NCBI RefSeq assembly: GCF_001720485.1
Contig: NZ_CP017114.1
Location: 2,480,001 to 2,544,000, forward strand
Reading direction: 5' to 3'
DNA from: Cobetia marina
GTDB lineage: Bacteria; Pseudomonadota; Gammaproteobacteria; Pseudomonadales; Halomonadaceae
Length of the DNA: 64,000 nt
Shown: piece by piece, positions 15,997 through 25,324 of the stretch
Layout of the letters: each line of letters begins with the position of its first letter
How positions within the stretch are numbered: the first letter of the stretch is position 1
Program-made: the position numbers and the translations under genes
Notes under the pieces: generated by a model
What the model was told of the DNA's origin: nothing
The model's database searches: none
Seen by the model: only the letters and a program-made list of their open reading frames with translations

Positions 15997-16335
15997 TCAG
16001 TGGCGCTCGTTCTTGAGCACGTCTGCATAGTTCTTCTTCTGATAGCGGGAATTGGTATCGCTCGCCTTGTTGCTCGCCTTGGACCTGGCATCGCTCGCCT
16101 TGTCGCTCACCTTGGACTTGGCATCGTGGGCCTTGCTGGCAACGTGAGAGGACTTGTCAGCCACCTGCCCGGAAGCGGCCGCCTTGTGGGATTGGGCAGA
16201 GGTCCTGACGCTGTCCTTGTGCTGGGTGTACTGGGACTTGGCAGCGTGGCCATCATCAGCCGGGTTGCCGGCCATCGCTACGCTGGAACCGGCCATGCTG
16301 GCCACCATCAGTGCCGCGATCGTCAATGTGCGCAT
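15997..16335 (-). CDS. Secreted Lys/Ser/His-rich protein, paralogue of 15296-15652
   Basis: A 112-residue protein with signal peptide MRTLTIAALMVASMAGSSVA (cut after AMA), nearly the same as that of the neighbouring paralogue. The body is low-complexity and hydrophilic with less regular 11-mers (SKAHDAKSKVS, DKASDARSKAS, NKASDTNSRYQ) and the shared KSQYT segment. Each gene has its own terminator and a gap of about 340 bases separates them, so they are separate units from an old duplication. Confidence 0.68.
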   Translation of the reverse strand: MRTLTIAALMVASMAGSSVAMAGNPADDGHAAKSQYTQHKDSVRTSAQSHKAAASGQVADKSSHVASKAHDAKSKVSDKASDARSKASNKASDTNSRYQKKNYADVLKNERH

Positions 16336-16787
16336 CGTGTCTACCTCATTGTCTTGCAGGAATACCGGCTCAAGAGGTCACACCTCAAGGCATACAATGA
16401 GTGCACACTAACGTGTTGATATTGCAGCCAGCAATTGCCCAACCGGGATATGACGATTCCTTTCACGTTGCTCGCAGGCTGTAGCCAACTCGAGACGAGC
16501 GTGTCTCATCAGGCACCTGTCCCACCCTCGCCCGCCTCATGGCTTTACCCTGCTCCGCGATCCCCCAAAGCGGTAAAAATTCATCAGTGAATCATTGTCT
16601 TCATTTCATGGACACTAACACCGGTCGACGCGTCGATCAGGCTTGACCCAGCGCCAGAAAAACATTGTTATTTACTTGAGAAGAAAATTAAGTCACTGAC
16701 AGGAAATAACCGAATCGAAACCACGTCAGTGAATGAGATTCTTCATATCACAATAACAATGCCTTTCTGCCGACATCGGAGCCCAGA
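16336..16787. other. Gene-free stretch upstream of purU
   Basis: About 450 bases, with the last 200 clearly AT-richer. It must hold the promoters of the LEA-like gene (leftwards) and of purU (rightwards). No canonical GG-N10-GC sigma-54 spacing was found here by eye; nearest matches have 9-base spacing. No coding frame is evident. Confidence 0.4.
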
Positions 16788-17666
16788 ATGCCTCACGCGA
16801 CCTGCACCTCAGACGATCACTTCATCCTCACCATCAGCTGCCCGGCGACGTCCGGCATCGTGGCGGCCATCACCACCTTCCTGACCACTCACGAGTGCTA
16901 CATCAGTGAGCTGGCGCAGTACGATGATGAGGACAAGGGGCAGTTCTTCCTGCGCGCACGCTTCCGTTTCAACACGGGCATCGAAGGCGATATCGAGCGT
17001 ATGCGTCAGGCCTTTGAAGATGTGGCGGCGCCCTTCGAGATGCAGTGGCAGATCCACGGTGGCAAGGACAAGATGCCGGTGCTGATCATGGTCTCCAAGT
17101 TCGACCATTGCCTGGATGATCTGCTCTACCACTATCGCAAGGGTGAGCTGGACATGCAGATCACCGCGGTCGTCTCCAACCACCTGGACCTGCGCCCGAT
17201 GGTCGAGCGCGAAGGCATCCGCTTCGTCTACCTGCCGATCACCAAGGACACCAAGGCGCGCCAGGAAGCGGCCTTGATGGACATCGTCGAGGAAACCGGC
17301 ACTCAGCTGGTGGTACTGGCGCGCTACATGCAGATTCTCTCCGATGAGCTGTGCCAGAAGCTGGCCGGGCGCGCCATCAACATCCACCACTCCTTCCTGC
17401 CGGGCTTCAAGGGCGCCAAGCCCTACCACCAGGCACACGCCCGCGGGGTCAAGCTGATCGGTGCCACCGCCCACTACGTCACGGCAGACCTCGACGAAGG
17501 GCCGATCATCGATCAGGCCGTACAGCGGGTCGAGCACAACTTCGCCCCGGATGACCTGGTCGCCGCCGGCCGCAATACCGAGACCCAGGCGCTGACCAAT
17601 GCCGTGCGCTATCACATCGAACACCGCGTCTTCCTCGCCAATGATCGCACCGTGATTTTCAAGTAA
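16788..17666 (+). CDS. purU: Formyltetrahydrofolate deformylase PurU
   Basis: PurU hydrolyses 10-formyl-THF to formate and THF in the cytosol. The 292-residue protein has an N-terminal ACT domain (about 1-85) and a formyltransferase-fold domain (about 95-290). Catalytic residues of this fold are visible: N198 and H200 in [19 protein letters not shown] and D236 in [10 protein letters not shown]. It starts a cluster with folD and the sox/mgd-type operon, where it would release C1 units from demethylation as formate. The 3' end carries a 24-bp tandem repeat. Confidence 0.93.
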   Translation: MPHATCTSDDHFILTISCPATSGIVAAITTFLTTHECYISELAQYDDEDKGQFFLRARFRFNTGIEGDIERMRQAFEDVAAPFEMQWQIHGGKDKMPVLIMVSKFDHCLDDLLYHYRKGELDMQITAVVSNHLDLRPMVEREGIRFVYLPITKDTKARQEAALMDIVEETGTQLVVLARYMQILSDELCQKLAGRAINIHHSFLPGFKGAKPYHQAHARGVKLIGATAHYVTADLDEGPIIDQAVQRVEHNFAPDDLVAAGRNTETQALTNAVRYHIEHRVFLANDRTVIFK

Positions 17667-17736
17667 GGCGTCAAATAAGTCTTCAAACAAGGCGTCAAAT
17701 AAGTCTTCAAGCAAGGCGTCACAAAAGCCTTCAAGA
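17665..17736 (+). repeat. Three tandem 24-bp repeats at the purU 3' end
   Basis: Units at 17665-17688, 17689-17712 and 17713-17736 share the core AAGGCGTCA..AAG.CTTCAA. The first two differ by one base; the third is more diverged. The array begins inside the purU stop codon and fills most of the gap to folD. Confidence 0.85.
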
Positions 17737-17785
17737 CAGACCACGCGTGAATCATCGGCCGTCACCCAAGGGAGGAAGCGCAGTC

Positions 17786-18733
17786 ATGAATACCCAAGCG
17801 ACACCCACCGCGATCGCGGACGAGACACTCGCACAGCCCACCGCCGCCGTGATCGATGGCAAGGCCGCCTCGGCGCGACTGCTGGAGGAAGTCACGGCAG
17901 AGGTTGCAAGCCTCGCGCAGCAAGGCGTGATACCGGGGCTTGCCGTCGTGCTGGTCGGCGAAGACCCGGCAAGTCAGGTGTATGTGCGCAACAAGCTCAA
18001 GCGTACCGTCGAGTGTGGCATGCAGTCCTTCGAGCACATCCTGCCCAGCGAGACCCGCGAGGCCGAGCTGCTGGCGCTGGTAGCGAAGCTCAATGCCGAC
18101 GCTGATGTGCACGGCATTCTCGTCCAGCTGCCGCTGCCGTCGCATATCCAGGAAGACGCGGTGCTGGAGGCCATCGACCCTGCCAAGGACGTCGACGGCT
18201 TCCATCGCATGAACGTCGGCGCACTGGTGCAGGGGGCCGATGCCCTGGCGCCCTGCACCCCCATCGGCTGCATGCGCCTGCTGCGTGACACCTTTGCCGA
18301 GCGCGGTGGTGATCTTTCTGGCCTGCATGCGGTGATCATCGGACGCTCCAACATCGTCGGCAAGCCGATGGCCAGCCTGCTGCTGGCCGCCAACTGCAGC
18401 GTCACCCAGCTGCACTCACGCAGCCAGAATCCCGCCGAACTCTGCCGCCAGGCCGATATCGTGGTGGCCGCGGTCGGGCGCCCGAACATGATCGGCGCCG
18501 ACTGGATCAAGCCCGGCGCCGTGGTCATCGATGTGGGCATCAATCGCATCGCGCAGTCCGCCGAGCAAAGCCCCACCGGCAAGGCGCGCACGCGACTGGT
18601 CGGGGATGTGGACTTCGCTGCGGTCAGCAAGATCGCGGGTGCCATCACGCCTGTCCCGGGGGGCGTCGGCCCGATGACCATCGCCTGCCTGCTTGCCAAC
18701 ACCCTGACTGCCGCGCGTCGCCAGTCGGCCTGA
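17786..18733 (+). CDS. folD: Bifunctional methylene-THF dehydrogenase / methenyl-THF cyclohydrolase FolD
   Basis: FolD interconverts 5,10-methylene-THF and 10-formyl-THF with NADP. The 315-residue protein has the substrate motif [14 protein letters not shown] with the catalytic K70, the nucleotide-binding [15 protein letters not shown] and the closing [13 protein letters not shown]. The N-terminus is about 25 residues longer than usual. The ATG at 17786 has GGGAGGA nine bases upstream. In this cluster it links CH2-THF from N-methyl oxidation to PurU; the genome probably has another folD for biosynthesis, which cannot be seen here. Confidence 0.93.
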   Translation: MNTQATPTAIADETLAQPTAAVIDGKAASARLLEEVTAEVASLAQQGVIPGLAVVLVGEDPASQVYVRNKLKRTVECGMQSFEHILPSETREAELLALVAKLNADADVHGILVQLPLPSHIQEDAVLEAIDPAKDVDGFHRMNVGALVQGADALAPCTPIGCMRLLRDTFAERGGDLSGLHAVIIGRSNIVGKPMASLLLAANCSVTQLHSRSQNPAELCRQADIVVAAVGRPNMIGADWIKPGAVVIDVGINRIAQSAEQSPTGKARTRLVGDVDFAAVSKIAGAITPVPGGVGPMTIACLLANTLTAARRQSA

Positions 18734-18741
18734 ACCACTAG

Positions 18742-18760
18742 AGGTACGCCTGCGCGTACC
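18742..18760 (+). other. Small hairpin in the folD-soxB gap
   Basis: Perfect stem GGTACGC / GCGTACC with a 4-base loop, lying directly before the GGGAG ribosome site of the next gene. It could tune translation of the dehydrogenase operon or be a processing site. Confidence 0.4.
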
Positions 18761-18771
18761 GGGAGTGAATG

Positions 18772-20013
18772 ATGCCCTTTTCTCTGCTCAAGTACGGCCT
18801 GTCCTCCGAGTATCCGGCCGAAGTCGACCTCCCACCGCCCACGGAGCTGAAGTCCCGCTACGACGTGGTCATCATCGGCGGCGGCGGACACGGCCTGGCC
18901 ACCGCCTACTATCTGGCCAAGTATCACGGCATCACCAATATCGCCGTGCTGGAAAAGGCCTACCTGGGCAGCGGCAACACCGCGCGCAACACCGCGGTGA
19001 TTCGCTCCAACTATCTGACCCCGGAAGGCGTGCGCTTCTACAGCGAATCGGTGCGCATGTTCCAGGGACTGTCCAACGAGTTCGACTACAACATCATGTA
19101 CTCGGAACGCGGCCAACTGACCCTAGCGCATACCGACTCCACCGTGCGGGCCTTCCGCCAGCGCGCCGAGGTCAACACCCACTTCGGTGGGCGCACCGAG
19201 ATGCTGGATCGCCAGCAGATCCGCGAGCTGGTACCGAGCCTGAACCTGGACCCCGGCCACCTGCCCGTCATGGCGGGCCTGTGGCATATCGATGGTGCCA
19301 CTGCGCGGCACGATGCCGTCGCCTGGGGATACGCCAAGGAGGCCGCCAAGCGCGGTGTCGAGATCCACCAGCTCACCGAGGTGCAGGACCTCGTGGTCGA
19401 AGGCGGCAAGATCCGCGCGGTGAAGACCAATCGCGGCACCGTGCAATGTGGCTGCGTGGTGCAGGCGGTGGCCGGGCACAGCTCAGTGCTCGCCAGTAAG
19501 GCCGGCTTCACCATGCCCATCATCAGCTACCCGCTGCAGGCGATGGTCACCCAACCGTTCAAGCCGTTTCTCGATCCGCTGGTCAGCTCCTCGGCCCTGC
19601 ACTGCTACGTGCAGCAGACCAGCCGTGGCGAGGTGGTGTTCGGCGGTGGCTCCGACCCCTACCCGCTCTACAACACCCGCTCGACGCTGGACCTCAAGGA
19701 GAGCCTGATCGCCGCGGCGCTGGAGATGTTCCCCTTCCTGTCCCAGGCCCGCCTGATGCGCCAATGGGCAGGCACAACCGACATGACCCCGGACTACAGC
19801 CCGATCATGGGCGAGAGCCCCGTCGAGAATTATTACCTGGACGCCGGCTGGGGCACCTGGGGCTTCAAGGCGACGCCGATCTGCGGCAAGACCATGGCCG
19901 AACTGGTCGCCTCCGGCGGCAAGACCCCGGACCTGATCGCCCCCTTCGCGCTGGAACGCTTCGCGCGCTTCCGTCAGGTCAACGAGATGGGCGCGACTGC
20001 CGCCAGCCACTGA
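18772..20013 (+). CDS. Heterotetrameric sarcosine oxidase / N-methylglutamate dehydrogenase, beta (SoxB/MgdA-like) subunit
   Basis: A 413-residue FAD-dependent amine oxidase. The dinucleotide motif VVIIGGGGHGLATAYYLAK is at about residues 32-50, and the TARHDAVAWG stretch near residue 180 is where this family usually binds FMN covalently through His. It oxidises an N-methyl group, feeding CH2-THF formation on the large subunit. Start 18772 is better spaced from GGGAG than the ATG one codon earlier. The order beta-delta-alpha-gamma matches both soxBDAG and mgdABCD; gmaS and mgsABC nearby favour N-methylglutamate as substrate. Confidence 0.85.
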   Translation: MPFSLLKYGLSSEYPAEVDLPPPTELKSRYDVVIIGGGGHGLATAYYLAKYHGITNIAVLEKAYLGSGNTARNTAVIRSNYLTPEGVRFYSESVRMFQGLSNEFDYNIMYSERGQLTLAHTDSTVRAFRQRAEVNTHFGGRTEMLDRQQIRELVPSLNLDPGHLPVMAGLWHIDGATARHDAVAWGYAKEAAKRGVEIHQLTEVQDLVVEGGKIRAVKTNRGTVQCGCVVQAVAGHSSVLASKAGFTMPIISYPLQAMVTQPFKPFLDPLVSSSALHCYVQQTSRGEVVFGGGSDPYPLYNTRSTLDLKESLIAAALEMFPFLSQARLMRQWAGTTDMTPDYSPIMGESPVENYYLDAGWGTWGFKATPICGKTMAELVASGGKTPDLIAPFALERFARFRQVNEMGATAASH

Positions 20014-20108
20014 TGCCTCGCGACGGCTCGACCTACAAGGCTCGATGACTGCCCGGGAATGCGCACCCCACGCTGGATGTACAAGAACAACGGTCAAGGA
20101 TTTCCGCG

Positions 20109-20420
20109 ATGAAGATCATGCCCTGCCCACTCAATGGGCCCCGAAATATCAGCGAATTCGTGTATGGCGGCGAGCTTGCCGACATGCCAGACCCCGATAC
20201 CTGCAGTGATCGCGAGTGGGCCGACTACGTCTTCTTCAGCGACAACACCGCCGGTGTCGTCACCGAATGGTGGATGCACGCCGCCTCCAGCTACTGGTTT
20301 CTCGCCGAGCGTCACACCGTGACCGACGAGATCCTGCGCACCTTCGATCCCTCCGAGCGCTTCACCCAGCGCGTGGAGTTTCCACTGCACACCACGGATA
20401 GCTCGGGAGAACGCGCATGA
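20109..20420 (+). CDS. SoxD/MgdB-like delta subunit lacking most zinc ligands
   Basis: A 103-residue small subunit of the tetrameric N-methyl amino acid dehydrogenase. The family core EWADYVFFSDNTAGVV and the end ERHTVTDEILRTFD are present. Classical SoxD carries four zinc ligands; here only the first Cys (PCPLNGPRN) and a His (WMHAASSYW) remain at the expected places, and the CxxC second Cys and the late Cys are missing. This supports a non-classical, N-methylglutamate-type complex. Its stop overlaps the next start (ATGA). Confidence 0.85.
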   Translation: MKIMPCPLNGPRNISEFVYGGELADMPDPDTCSDREWADYVFFSDNTAGVVTEWWMHAASSYWFLAERHTVTDEILRTFDPSERFTQRVEFPLHTTDSSGERA

Positions 20421-23400
20421 ACGCCAGAGTCCCCATGACCCGAGGCGCACGTCTGCCGGCCCCGCTGGGCCGACTGATCGACCGTGACACGCCGGTGACC
20501 TTCAGCTTCGATGGTGTGAGCTACCAGGGCTTTGCCGGCGACACCATCGCCAGCGCCCTGGCCGCCAATGGCCGCTGGCTGCTGTCGCGCTCCTTCAAGT
20601 ATCACCGCCCGCGCGGCGCCCTGACCTTTGCCGGCCAGGATGCCAACACCCTGGTGCAATTGCCAGATGAGCCCAACGTGCTGGGCGATGAGCGCCAGAT
20701 CAGCAGCGGCTTGCAGGTCACTGCTCAGAACGTGAATGGCAGCCTGGACAATGACCGCGACATGCGTCTGGGCAAGTTCTCGAAGTTCATGCCGGTCGGC
20801 TTCTATTACCGCGCCTTCTACAAGCCCAAGGGCGTCTGGAAGTACTGGGAACCGTTGATTCGCCGCAAGGCCGGTCTGGGCACGCTGAATCTGGACGTGC
20901 GCGGCGACTACCACGACAAGGCCTATCTGTTTCATGACGTGGTGGTGGTCGGCGCAGGCCCGGCTGGCATGGCCGCGGCGCTGGCAGCCGCTGACGGTGG
21001 CGCCAGCGTGCTGCTGGTCGAACAGGGCCGTCTGCTCGGCGGCGCCTTGACCTATGCGCGCTTCGACGCCGAAGGCCTTGAGGCCAACCAGACACTGCAG
21101 ACGCTGAGCGCGGCCGTCACGGCGCATCCGCGCATCGACGTGATGACCGAGGCGACCTGCAATGCCTGGTTTACTGACAACTATCTGCCAGTGATTCGCG
21201 GCAAGCGCCTCTACAAGGTGCGCGCCAAGGAATGCATTCTCGCCAGCGGCGCCTTCGATCAACCGGTGGTATTTCGCAACAACGACCTGCCGGGCATCAT
21301 GCTCGCCAGCGCTGCCCAGCGCCTGATGCAGCACTACGGTGTGCGTCCGGGCAAGCAGGGCGTGGTGATCACCGGCAGCGATGATGGCTATCTGGCAGCA
21401 CTCGACCTGATGGAGCACGGCGTCAACATCGTCGCCCTGCTCGACATGCGCGTCCAGCCCGATGAGGCAAGCCTTGCCGATGCGGTGCGCCACTGCGGCA
21501 TCGCCCTGAAGCTCGAGCACGCCATCTTCGAGGCGCAGGCGGAGAAGTCGCTGCATCACGTCACGGGCGTCGAGGTACGCAAGATCATCGCGCGCGGCGA
21601 ACTGGCCACCGAGGGAGAGGTGATCCCCTGTGATCTGGTCTGCATGACGGCGGGCTACATGCCGGTCTACCAGCTGGCCTGTCAGGCGGGCGCCAAGCTC
21701 TCCTATCTGGATGACGATGCGCGTTTCAGCCTCAGCGGCCTGCCGAAACATTTGCACATGGCAGGCTCCGCCAATGGCCTCTATCACCTCAAGGACGTGA
21801 TCGCCGATGGTCAGCGTGCCGCGAGCGCCGCCCTGAACGGGCTTGCCGCGGCAGGCAAGGTCGTGGATGCCACGCTTGAGGCGAATGAGCCTGCGGCCGT
21901 CACGCCGTCACGCCCCTTCCGTCAGCATGGCTGGCCGCTGTTCGCGCACCCCAAGGGCAAGGAGTTCGTCGATCTGGATGAAGACCTGCAGATTCGCGAC
22001 ATCCTCAATGCCACCCGCCATGGCTATCGCGACATCCAGCTGGTCAAGCGCTTCTCGACACTGGGCATGGGTCCGTCCCAGGGCCGTCACTCGGCACTGC
22101 CGGCCGCGCGTCTGGTCGCCGAAGCCACACAGCGCAGCGTCAGCGAGACCGGCGTGACCACCGCGCGCCCGCCCTTCGTGGCCGAACCGCTGCCGCTGCT
22201 GGCCGGTCGCAGCTTCGACCCCTACCGCCAGACACCGATGCATCAGCGCCATCTAGCTCTCGGTGCCAACATGATGCCGGCCGGCCACTGGGCGCGCCCG
22301 GCCTTCTATGGCCGCCCGGAGCAGCGCAATGACGCCATGCAGACCGAGGCGCTGGCCGTGCGCAACGGCGTGGGCCTGATCGATGTCTCGACCCTCGGTG
22401 GCATCGAGCTGCGCGGGCCGGATGCCGCCGAGCTGCTCAACCGCCTCTACACCTTCGCCTTCCTCAAGCAGCCGGTGGGTCGCACACGTTACGCCACCAT
22501 GGCCAACGAGCAAGGCGTGATCATCGACGATGGCGTCTCGTGCCGCCTCGGTGAGGAACACTTCTATGTCACCGCCACCACCAGCGGCGTGGACCGTGTC
22601 TACCAGCAGATGCTGAAGTGGAATGCCCAGTGGCGACTCGATGTCGATATCACCAACGTCACCGCCGCTTACTGCGCCGTCAATCTGGCCGGGCCCAAGG
22701 CCCGCGAGGTGCTGAGCAAGGTGTGTCGCGACATCGACCTGAGCCCCCAGGCCTTCCCCTATCTGGAGCTGCGCACCGGCCATCTCGAGACCGAATTGCT
22801 GGGCACGCAGGGCAGGATTCCCGCCCGCCTGCTGCGGGTCGGCTTCGTCGGTGAACTGGGCTACGAGATCCACGTGCCGAGCCGTTTCGGCGAAGCGCTG
22901 TGGGACCTGCTGATGCTGGCAGGCGAGCAGGCCGACATCCGCCCCTTCGGCGTCGAGGCCCAGCGTCTGCTGCGTCTCGAGAAAGGTCACATCATCATCG
23001 GTCAGGATACCGATGGCATGAGCCATCCCGGCGAGATCGGCCTTGAGTGGGCAGTCAGCCACAAGAAGCCCTTCTGTGTCGGCCGTCGTGCGATCGAGAT
23101 TCTTGCCGCCCAGCCCCAGACCCGCAAGCTGGTCGGCTTCATGCTGCCCAAGGACAGCCCGCAACCGCTGGAAGGTCAGCTGGTGCTCAGCGGCGGGGAA
23201 CAGAGCGCCGACGCCGCCAAGCCCGGTGGCGATATCACCGGCAACGTGACCTCGTGTGAATACAGCGCGACGCTGGGTGCCATCATCGGCCTGGCCTACG
23301 CCGGAATCGACAGCAGTACGCCCGGCAGCAAGATCACCATCCGCACCCAGGGCGACGTACTGGTCCAGGCCGAGGTCGTGGCACTGCCCTTCTTTGATCC

Positions 23401-23425
23401 CAAGTCTGCCCGCCAGGAGCTGTGA
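20417..23425 (+). CDS. SoxA/MgdC-like alpha subunit
   Basis: A 1002-residue large subunit, full length for the family. The N-terminal region (about 20-100) resembles the small 2Fe-2S-like domain of SoxA. A Rossmann domain follows with VVVGAGPAGMAAALAAADGG near residues 175-194. The last 400 residues form a GcvT-like aminomethyltransferase domain with GELGYEIHVPSRFGEALWDL and EAQRLLRLEKGHIIIGQDT, which binds THF and captures the methylene group. It is translationally coupled to the delta gene and followed two bases later by the gamma gene. Confidence 0.9.
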   Translation: MNARVPMTRGARLPAPLGRLIDRDTPVTFSFDGVSYQGFAGDTIASALAANGRWLLSRSFKYHRPRGALTFAGQDANTLVQLPDEPNVLGDERQISSGLQVTAQNVNGSLDNDRDMRLGKFSKFMPVGFYYRAFYKPKGVWKYWEPLIRRKAGLGTLNLDVRGDYHDKAYLFHDVVVVGAGPAGMAAALAAADGGASVLLVEQGRLLGGALTYARFDAEGLEANQTLQTLSAAVTAHPRIDVMTEATCNAWFTDNYLPVIRGKRLYKVRAKECILASGAFDQPVVFRNNDLPGIMLASAAQRLMQHYGVRPGKQGVVITGSDDGYLAALDLMEHGVNIVALLDMRVQPDEASLADAVRHCGIALKLEHAIFEAQAEKSLHHVTGVEVRKIIARGELATEGEVIPCDLVCMTAGYMPVYQLACQAGAKLSYLDDDARFSLSGLPKHLHMAGSANGLYHLKDVIADGQRAASAALNGLAAAGKVVDATLEANEPAAVTPSRPFRQHGWPLFAHPKGKEFVDLDEDLQIRDILNATRHGYRDIQLVKRFSTLGMGPSQGRHSALPAARLVAEATQRSVSETGVTTARPPFVAEPLPLLAGRSFDPYRQTPMHQRHLALGANMMPAGHWARPAFYGRPEQRNDAMQTEALAVRNGVGLIDVSTLGGIELRGPDAAELLNRLYTFAFLKQPVGRTRYATMANEQGVIIDDGVSCRLGEEHFYVTATTSGVDRVYQQMLKWNAQWRLDVDITNVTAAYCAVNLAGPKAREVLSKVCRDIDLSPQAFPYLELRTGHLETELLGTQGRIPARLLRVGFVGELGYEIHVPSRFGEALWDLLMLAGEQADIRPFGVEAQRLLRLEKGHIIIGQDTDGMSHPGEIGLEWAVSHKKPFCVGRRAIEILAAQPQTRKLVGFMLPKDSPQPLEGQLVLSGGEQSADAAKPGGDITGNVTSCEYSATLGAIIGLAYAGIDSSTPGSKITIRTQGDVLVQAEVVALPFFDPKSARQEL

Positions 23426-23426
23426 A

Positions 23427-24122
23427 ATGACGACATCAATGACGGACCACCTGGATGGCGCCACGGCGTTGGCGCGCTGTGCATTGCCGGCAAGCCTCAC
23501 TGGCGCGTCGACAACCGACGCATCAAGTGACATGGCGACGGCCATCAGCCACTGCGCGCTCGCCGACATGAGCGCCTTGGGACGCGCAGGTCTTCGCGGC
23601 CGCGAGGCCGCCGACTGGCTGGGCGCGCTGGGCTTCACGGTGCCGGATACGCCCAATACGGCAAGGCTCCAGACGGATGGCAGCTGGCTGGTCAGGCTGT
23701 CAGTGGGTGAGTTTCTGCAACTGACGCCGACCATCACCCCCGATGCGGGCGTGGCCGAGCTGCCGCTCATCGCGCAGGCGGATGACGCACTGGCCCAGGG
23801 CAGGCGCGTGCATTCCCTGCCACGGCGGGATTCCCACGCCTGGTTCAGCCTGAGTGGCACCAGCGTACCGACGCTGATGGCCAAGCTGTGCGGGGTGGAC
23901 CTGCGCAGTGAGGCCTTCCCGCCCGGGAGCGTCGCGCAGACGTCAGTGGCACGCACCAACGCGATCATCGTCAACGTGGGAAGCCATCAGTGCCCCTGCT
24001 TCCACCTGCTGTTCGACATCGCCTCCAGCCACTATCAGTGGGGCGTCATGCTCGATGCCATGCGCGAATACTCGGGGCAGACCGTGACAGCCGCTGCCCT
24101 ACTGGCCCATCATCACGGCTAG
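23427..24122 (+). CDS. SoxG/MgdD-like gamma subunit
   Basis: A 231-residue gamma subunit, starting at an ATG one base after the alpha stop codon. Sequence conservation is low, as is normal for SoxG. Typical parts are SHCALADMSALGRAGLRG and, later, WFSLSGTSVPTLMAKLCGVD with SVAQTSVARTNAII. The GcvT-like fold places it beside the alpha-subunit C-terminal domain. It closes the four-gene operon; the IclR gene starts 142 bases later. Confidence 0.82.
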   Translation: MTTSMTDHLDGATALARCALPASLTGASTTDASSDMATAISHCALADMSALGRAGLRGREAADWLGALGFTVPDTPNTARLQTDGSWLVRLSVGEFLQLTPTITPDAGVAELPLIAQADDALAQGRRVHSLPRRDSHAWFSLSGTSVPTLMAKLCGVDLRSEAFPPGSVAQTSVARTNAIIVNVGSHQCPCFHLLFDIASSHYQWGVMLDAMREYSGQTVTAAALLAHHHG

Positions 24123-24263
24123 CGATTGCGACGCAACCTTGGCATCCGCTCGCGCATGCCTCTCACGTTGTCACCCGCTCCCCGTCGTCGTCTGAGTTCC
24201 AGGCAGCGACGGGGAGACTGCGTTTCACCTACGGCTCGCCATACGCAGCAAAAGGAACCAGGT

Positions 24264-25106
24264 ATGCCCGATTCCCACGCCTCGCTCCCTTCCGGGCAGG
24301 ATGTCGTGACCGATGACCCATCGCTCTCGACCGCGCCTGCTCGCGAGAATGATTACACCGTGCCGGCACTGTTTCGCGGGCTGAGAATCCTCGAGATGTT
24401 CAGCAGCAGGCGCAAGGTGCTGACCACCAATGACTTCGCCGAGGAACTGGGCACCACCAATTCGGCCATCTATCGTATCGTCATCACCCTCACCGACATG
24501 GGCTATCTCAAGAAGATCGCTCGCAACACCTATGAACTGGGGCCACAGGTCATCTCGCTGGGCTTCAGCTATCTGGCCAGTCGTGACCTGGTCGAGGTAG
24601 TGGCACCCCACCTGGACACCCTGCGCGACCAGACCACCATGTCGTGCCACCTGAGCGTTCGTGAGGGCACGGATGCCATCTATCTCTACCGCGCCTTCGC
24701 CGCACAGCGCATGTCGGTCAACATCCCCATCGGTTCCCGTCTGCCGTGTCATGTCAGCGCCATGGGGCGCATCCTGCTCACGGTGCTGGGCGAGGATGAA
24801 CTGCAGCAGCTCTACCGCCAGATCCGCCTGGATGACTACCCACCGCCGGCGCCCCAGAACCTGCCGGCATTGAAGGATGCCATCGAGGAGGCTCGCCGCC
24901 AGGGATGGGTGGAAAGTCGTTCCGACTACGCCACCGCCATCGCCACGGGACTGTACGACCACACCGGCCATCTGGTGGGCGCCATCAATATCTCGGGCCC
25001 CGATGCGATGATGGCCGACGAGCGCCGGCGTCTGCTGTTGCGCGGCGCGCTGATGGACTGCGCCCGCCATATCAATCATGAGCTGGGTGGCCTGCACCGC
25101 CGCTGA
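24264..25106 (+). CDS. IclR-family transcriptional regulator
   Basis: A 280-residue regulator with an N-terminal winged helix (about residues 25-85, VPALFRGLRILEMFSSRRKV and TTNDFAEELGTTNSAIYRIV) and a C-terminal effector domain (about 100-275) with CHVSAMGRILL and GAINISGPDAMM. AAAGGA lies seven bases ahead of the ATG at 24264; longer upstream frames look non-coding. Co-oriented with the sox/mgd operon, it may control that operon or the purU-folD promoter. The ligand is unknown. Confidence 0.87.
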   Translation: MPDSHASLPSGQDVVTDDPSLSTAPARENDYTVPALFRGLRILEMFSSRRKVLTTNDFAEELGTTNSAIYRIVITLTDMGYLKKIARNTYELGPQVISLGFSYLASRDLVEVVAPHLDTLRDQTTMSCHLSVREGTDAIYLYRAFAAQRMSVNIPIGSRLPCHVSAMGRILLTVLGEDELQQLYRQIRLDDYPPPAPQNLPALKDAIEEARRQGWVESRSDYATAIATGLYDHTGHLVGAINISGPDAMMADERRRLLLRGALMDCARHINHELGGLHRR

Positions 25107-25235
25107 CAGGCAGTTTCCGTCTGGTCGCTGCTTGTTCATCCCGGGACTTTCATCATCTCTCTTGTTTCCCGCTTGTTTCCCCCCTCCTTTCCCTGTCCCT
25201 TGCCCACCCTTTCCCCTTCCGCTCCCCCTGGAACA

Positions 25236-25267
25236 CGAGAAGGCCCGCCAATTGGCGGGCCTTCTCG
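25236..25267. terminator. Bidirectional terminator between iclR-type gene and amt
   Basis: A 32-base perfect palindrome with arms CGAGAAGGCCCGCCAA and its complement. It has no good T-tract but lies between two convergent genes. A pyrimidine-rich run (25160-25230) precedes it. Confidence 0.65.
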
Positions 25268-25324
25268 TATCACACGCTGACAGGACTCACCTCACTCGGG
25301 GAATCCAGCACTTGGGGGGCAGAC

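Noticed and set aside
16561..16640. Possible sigma-54 promoter before purU
   Set aside because: The best candidates (TGGCTTTACCCTGCT and GGCTTGACCCAGC) have 9 rather than 10 bases between GG and GC, which sigma-54 does not normally accept.
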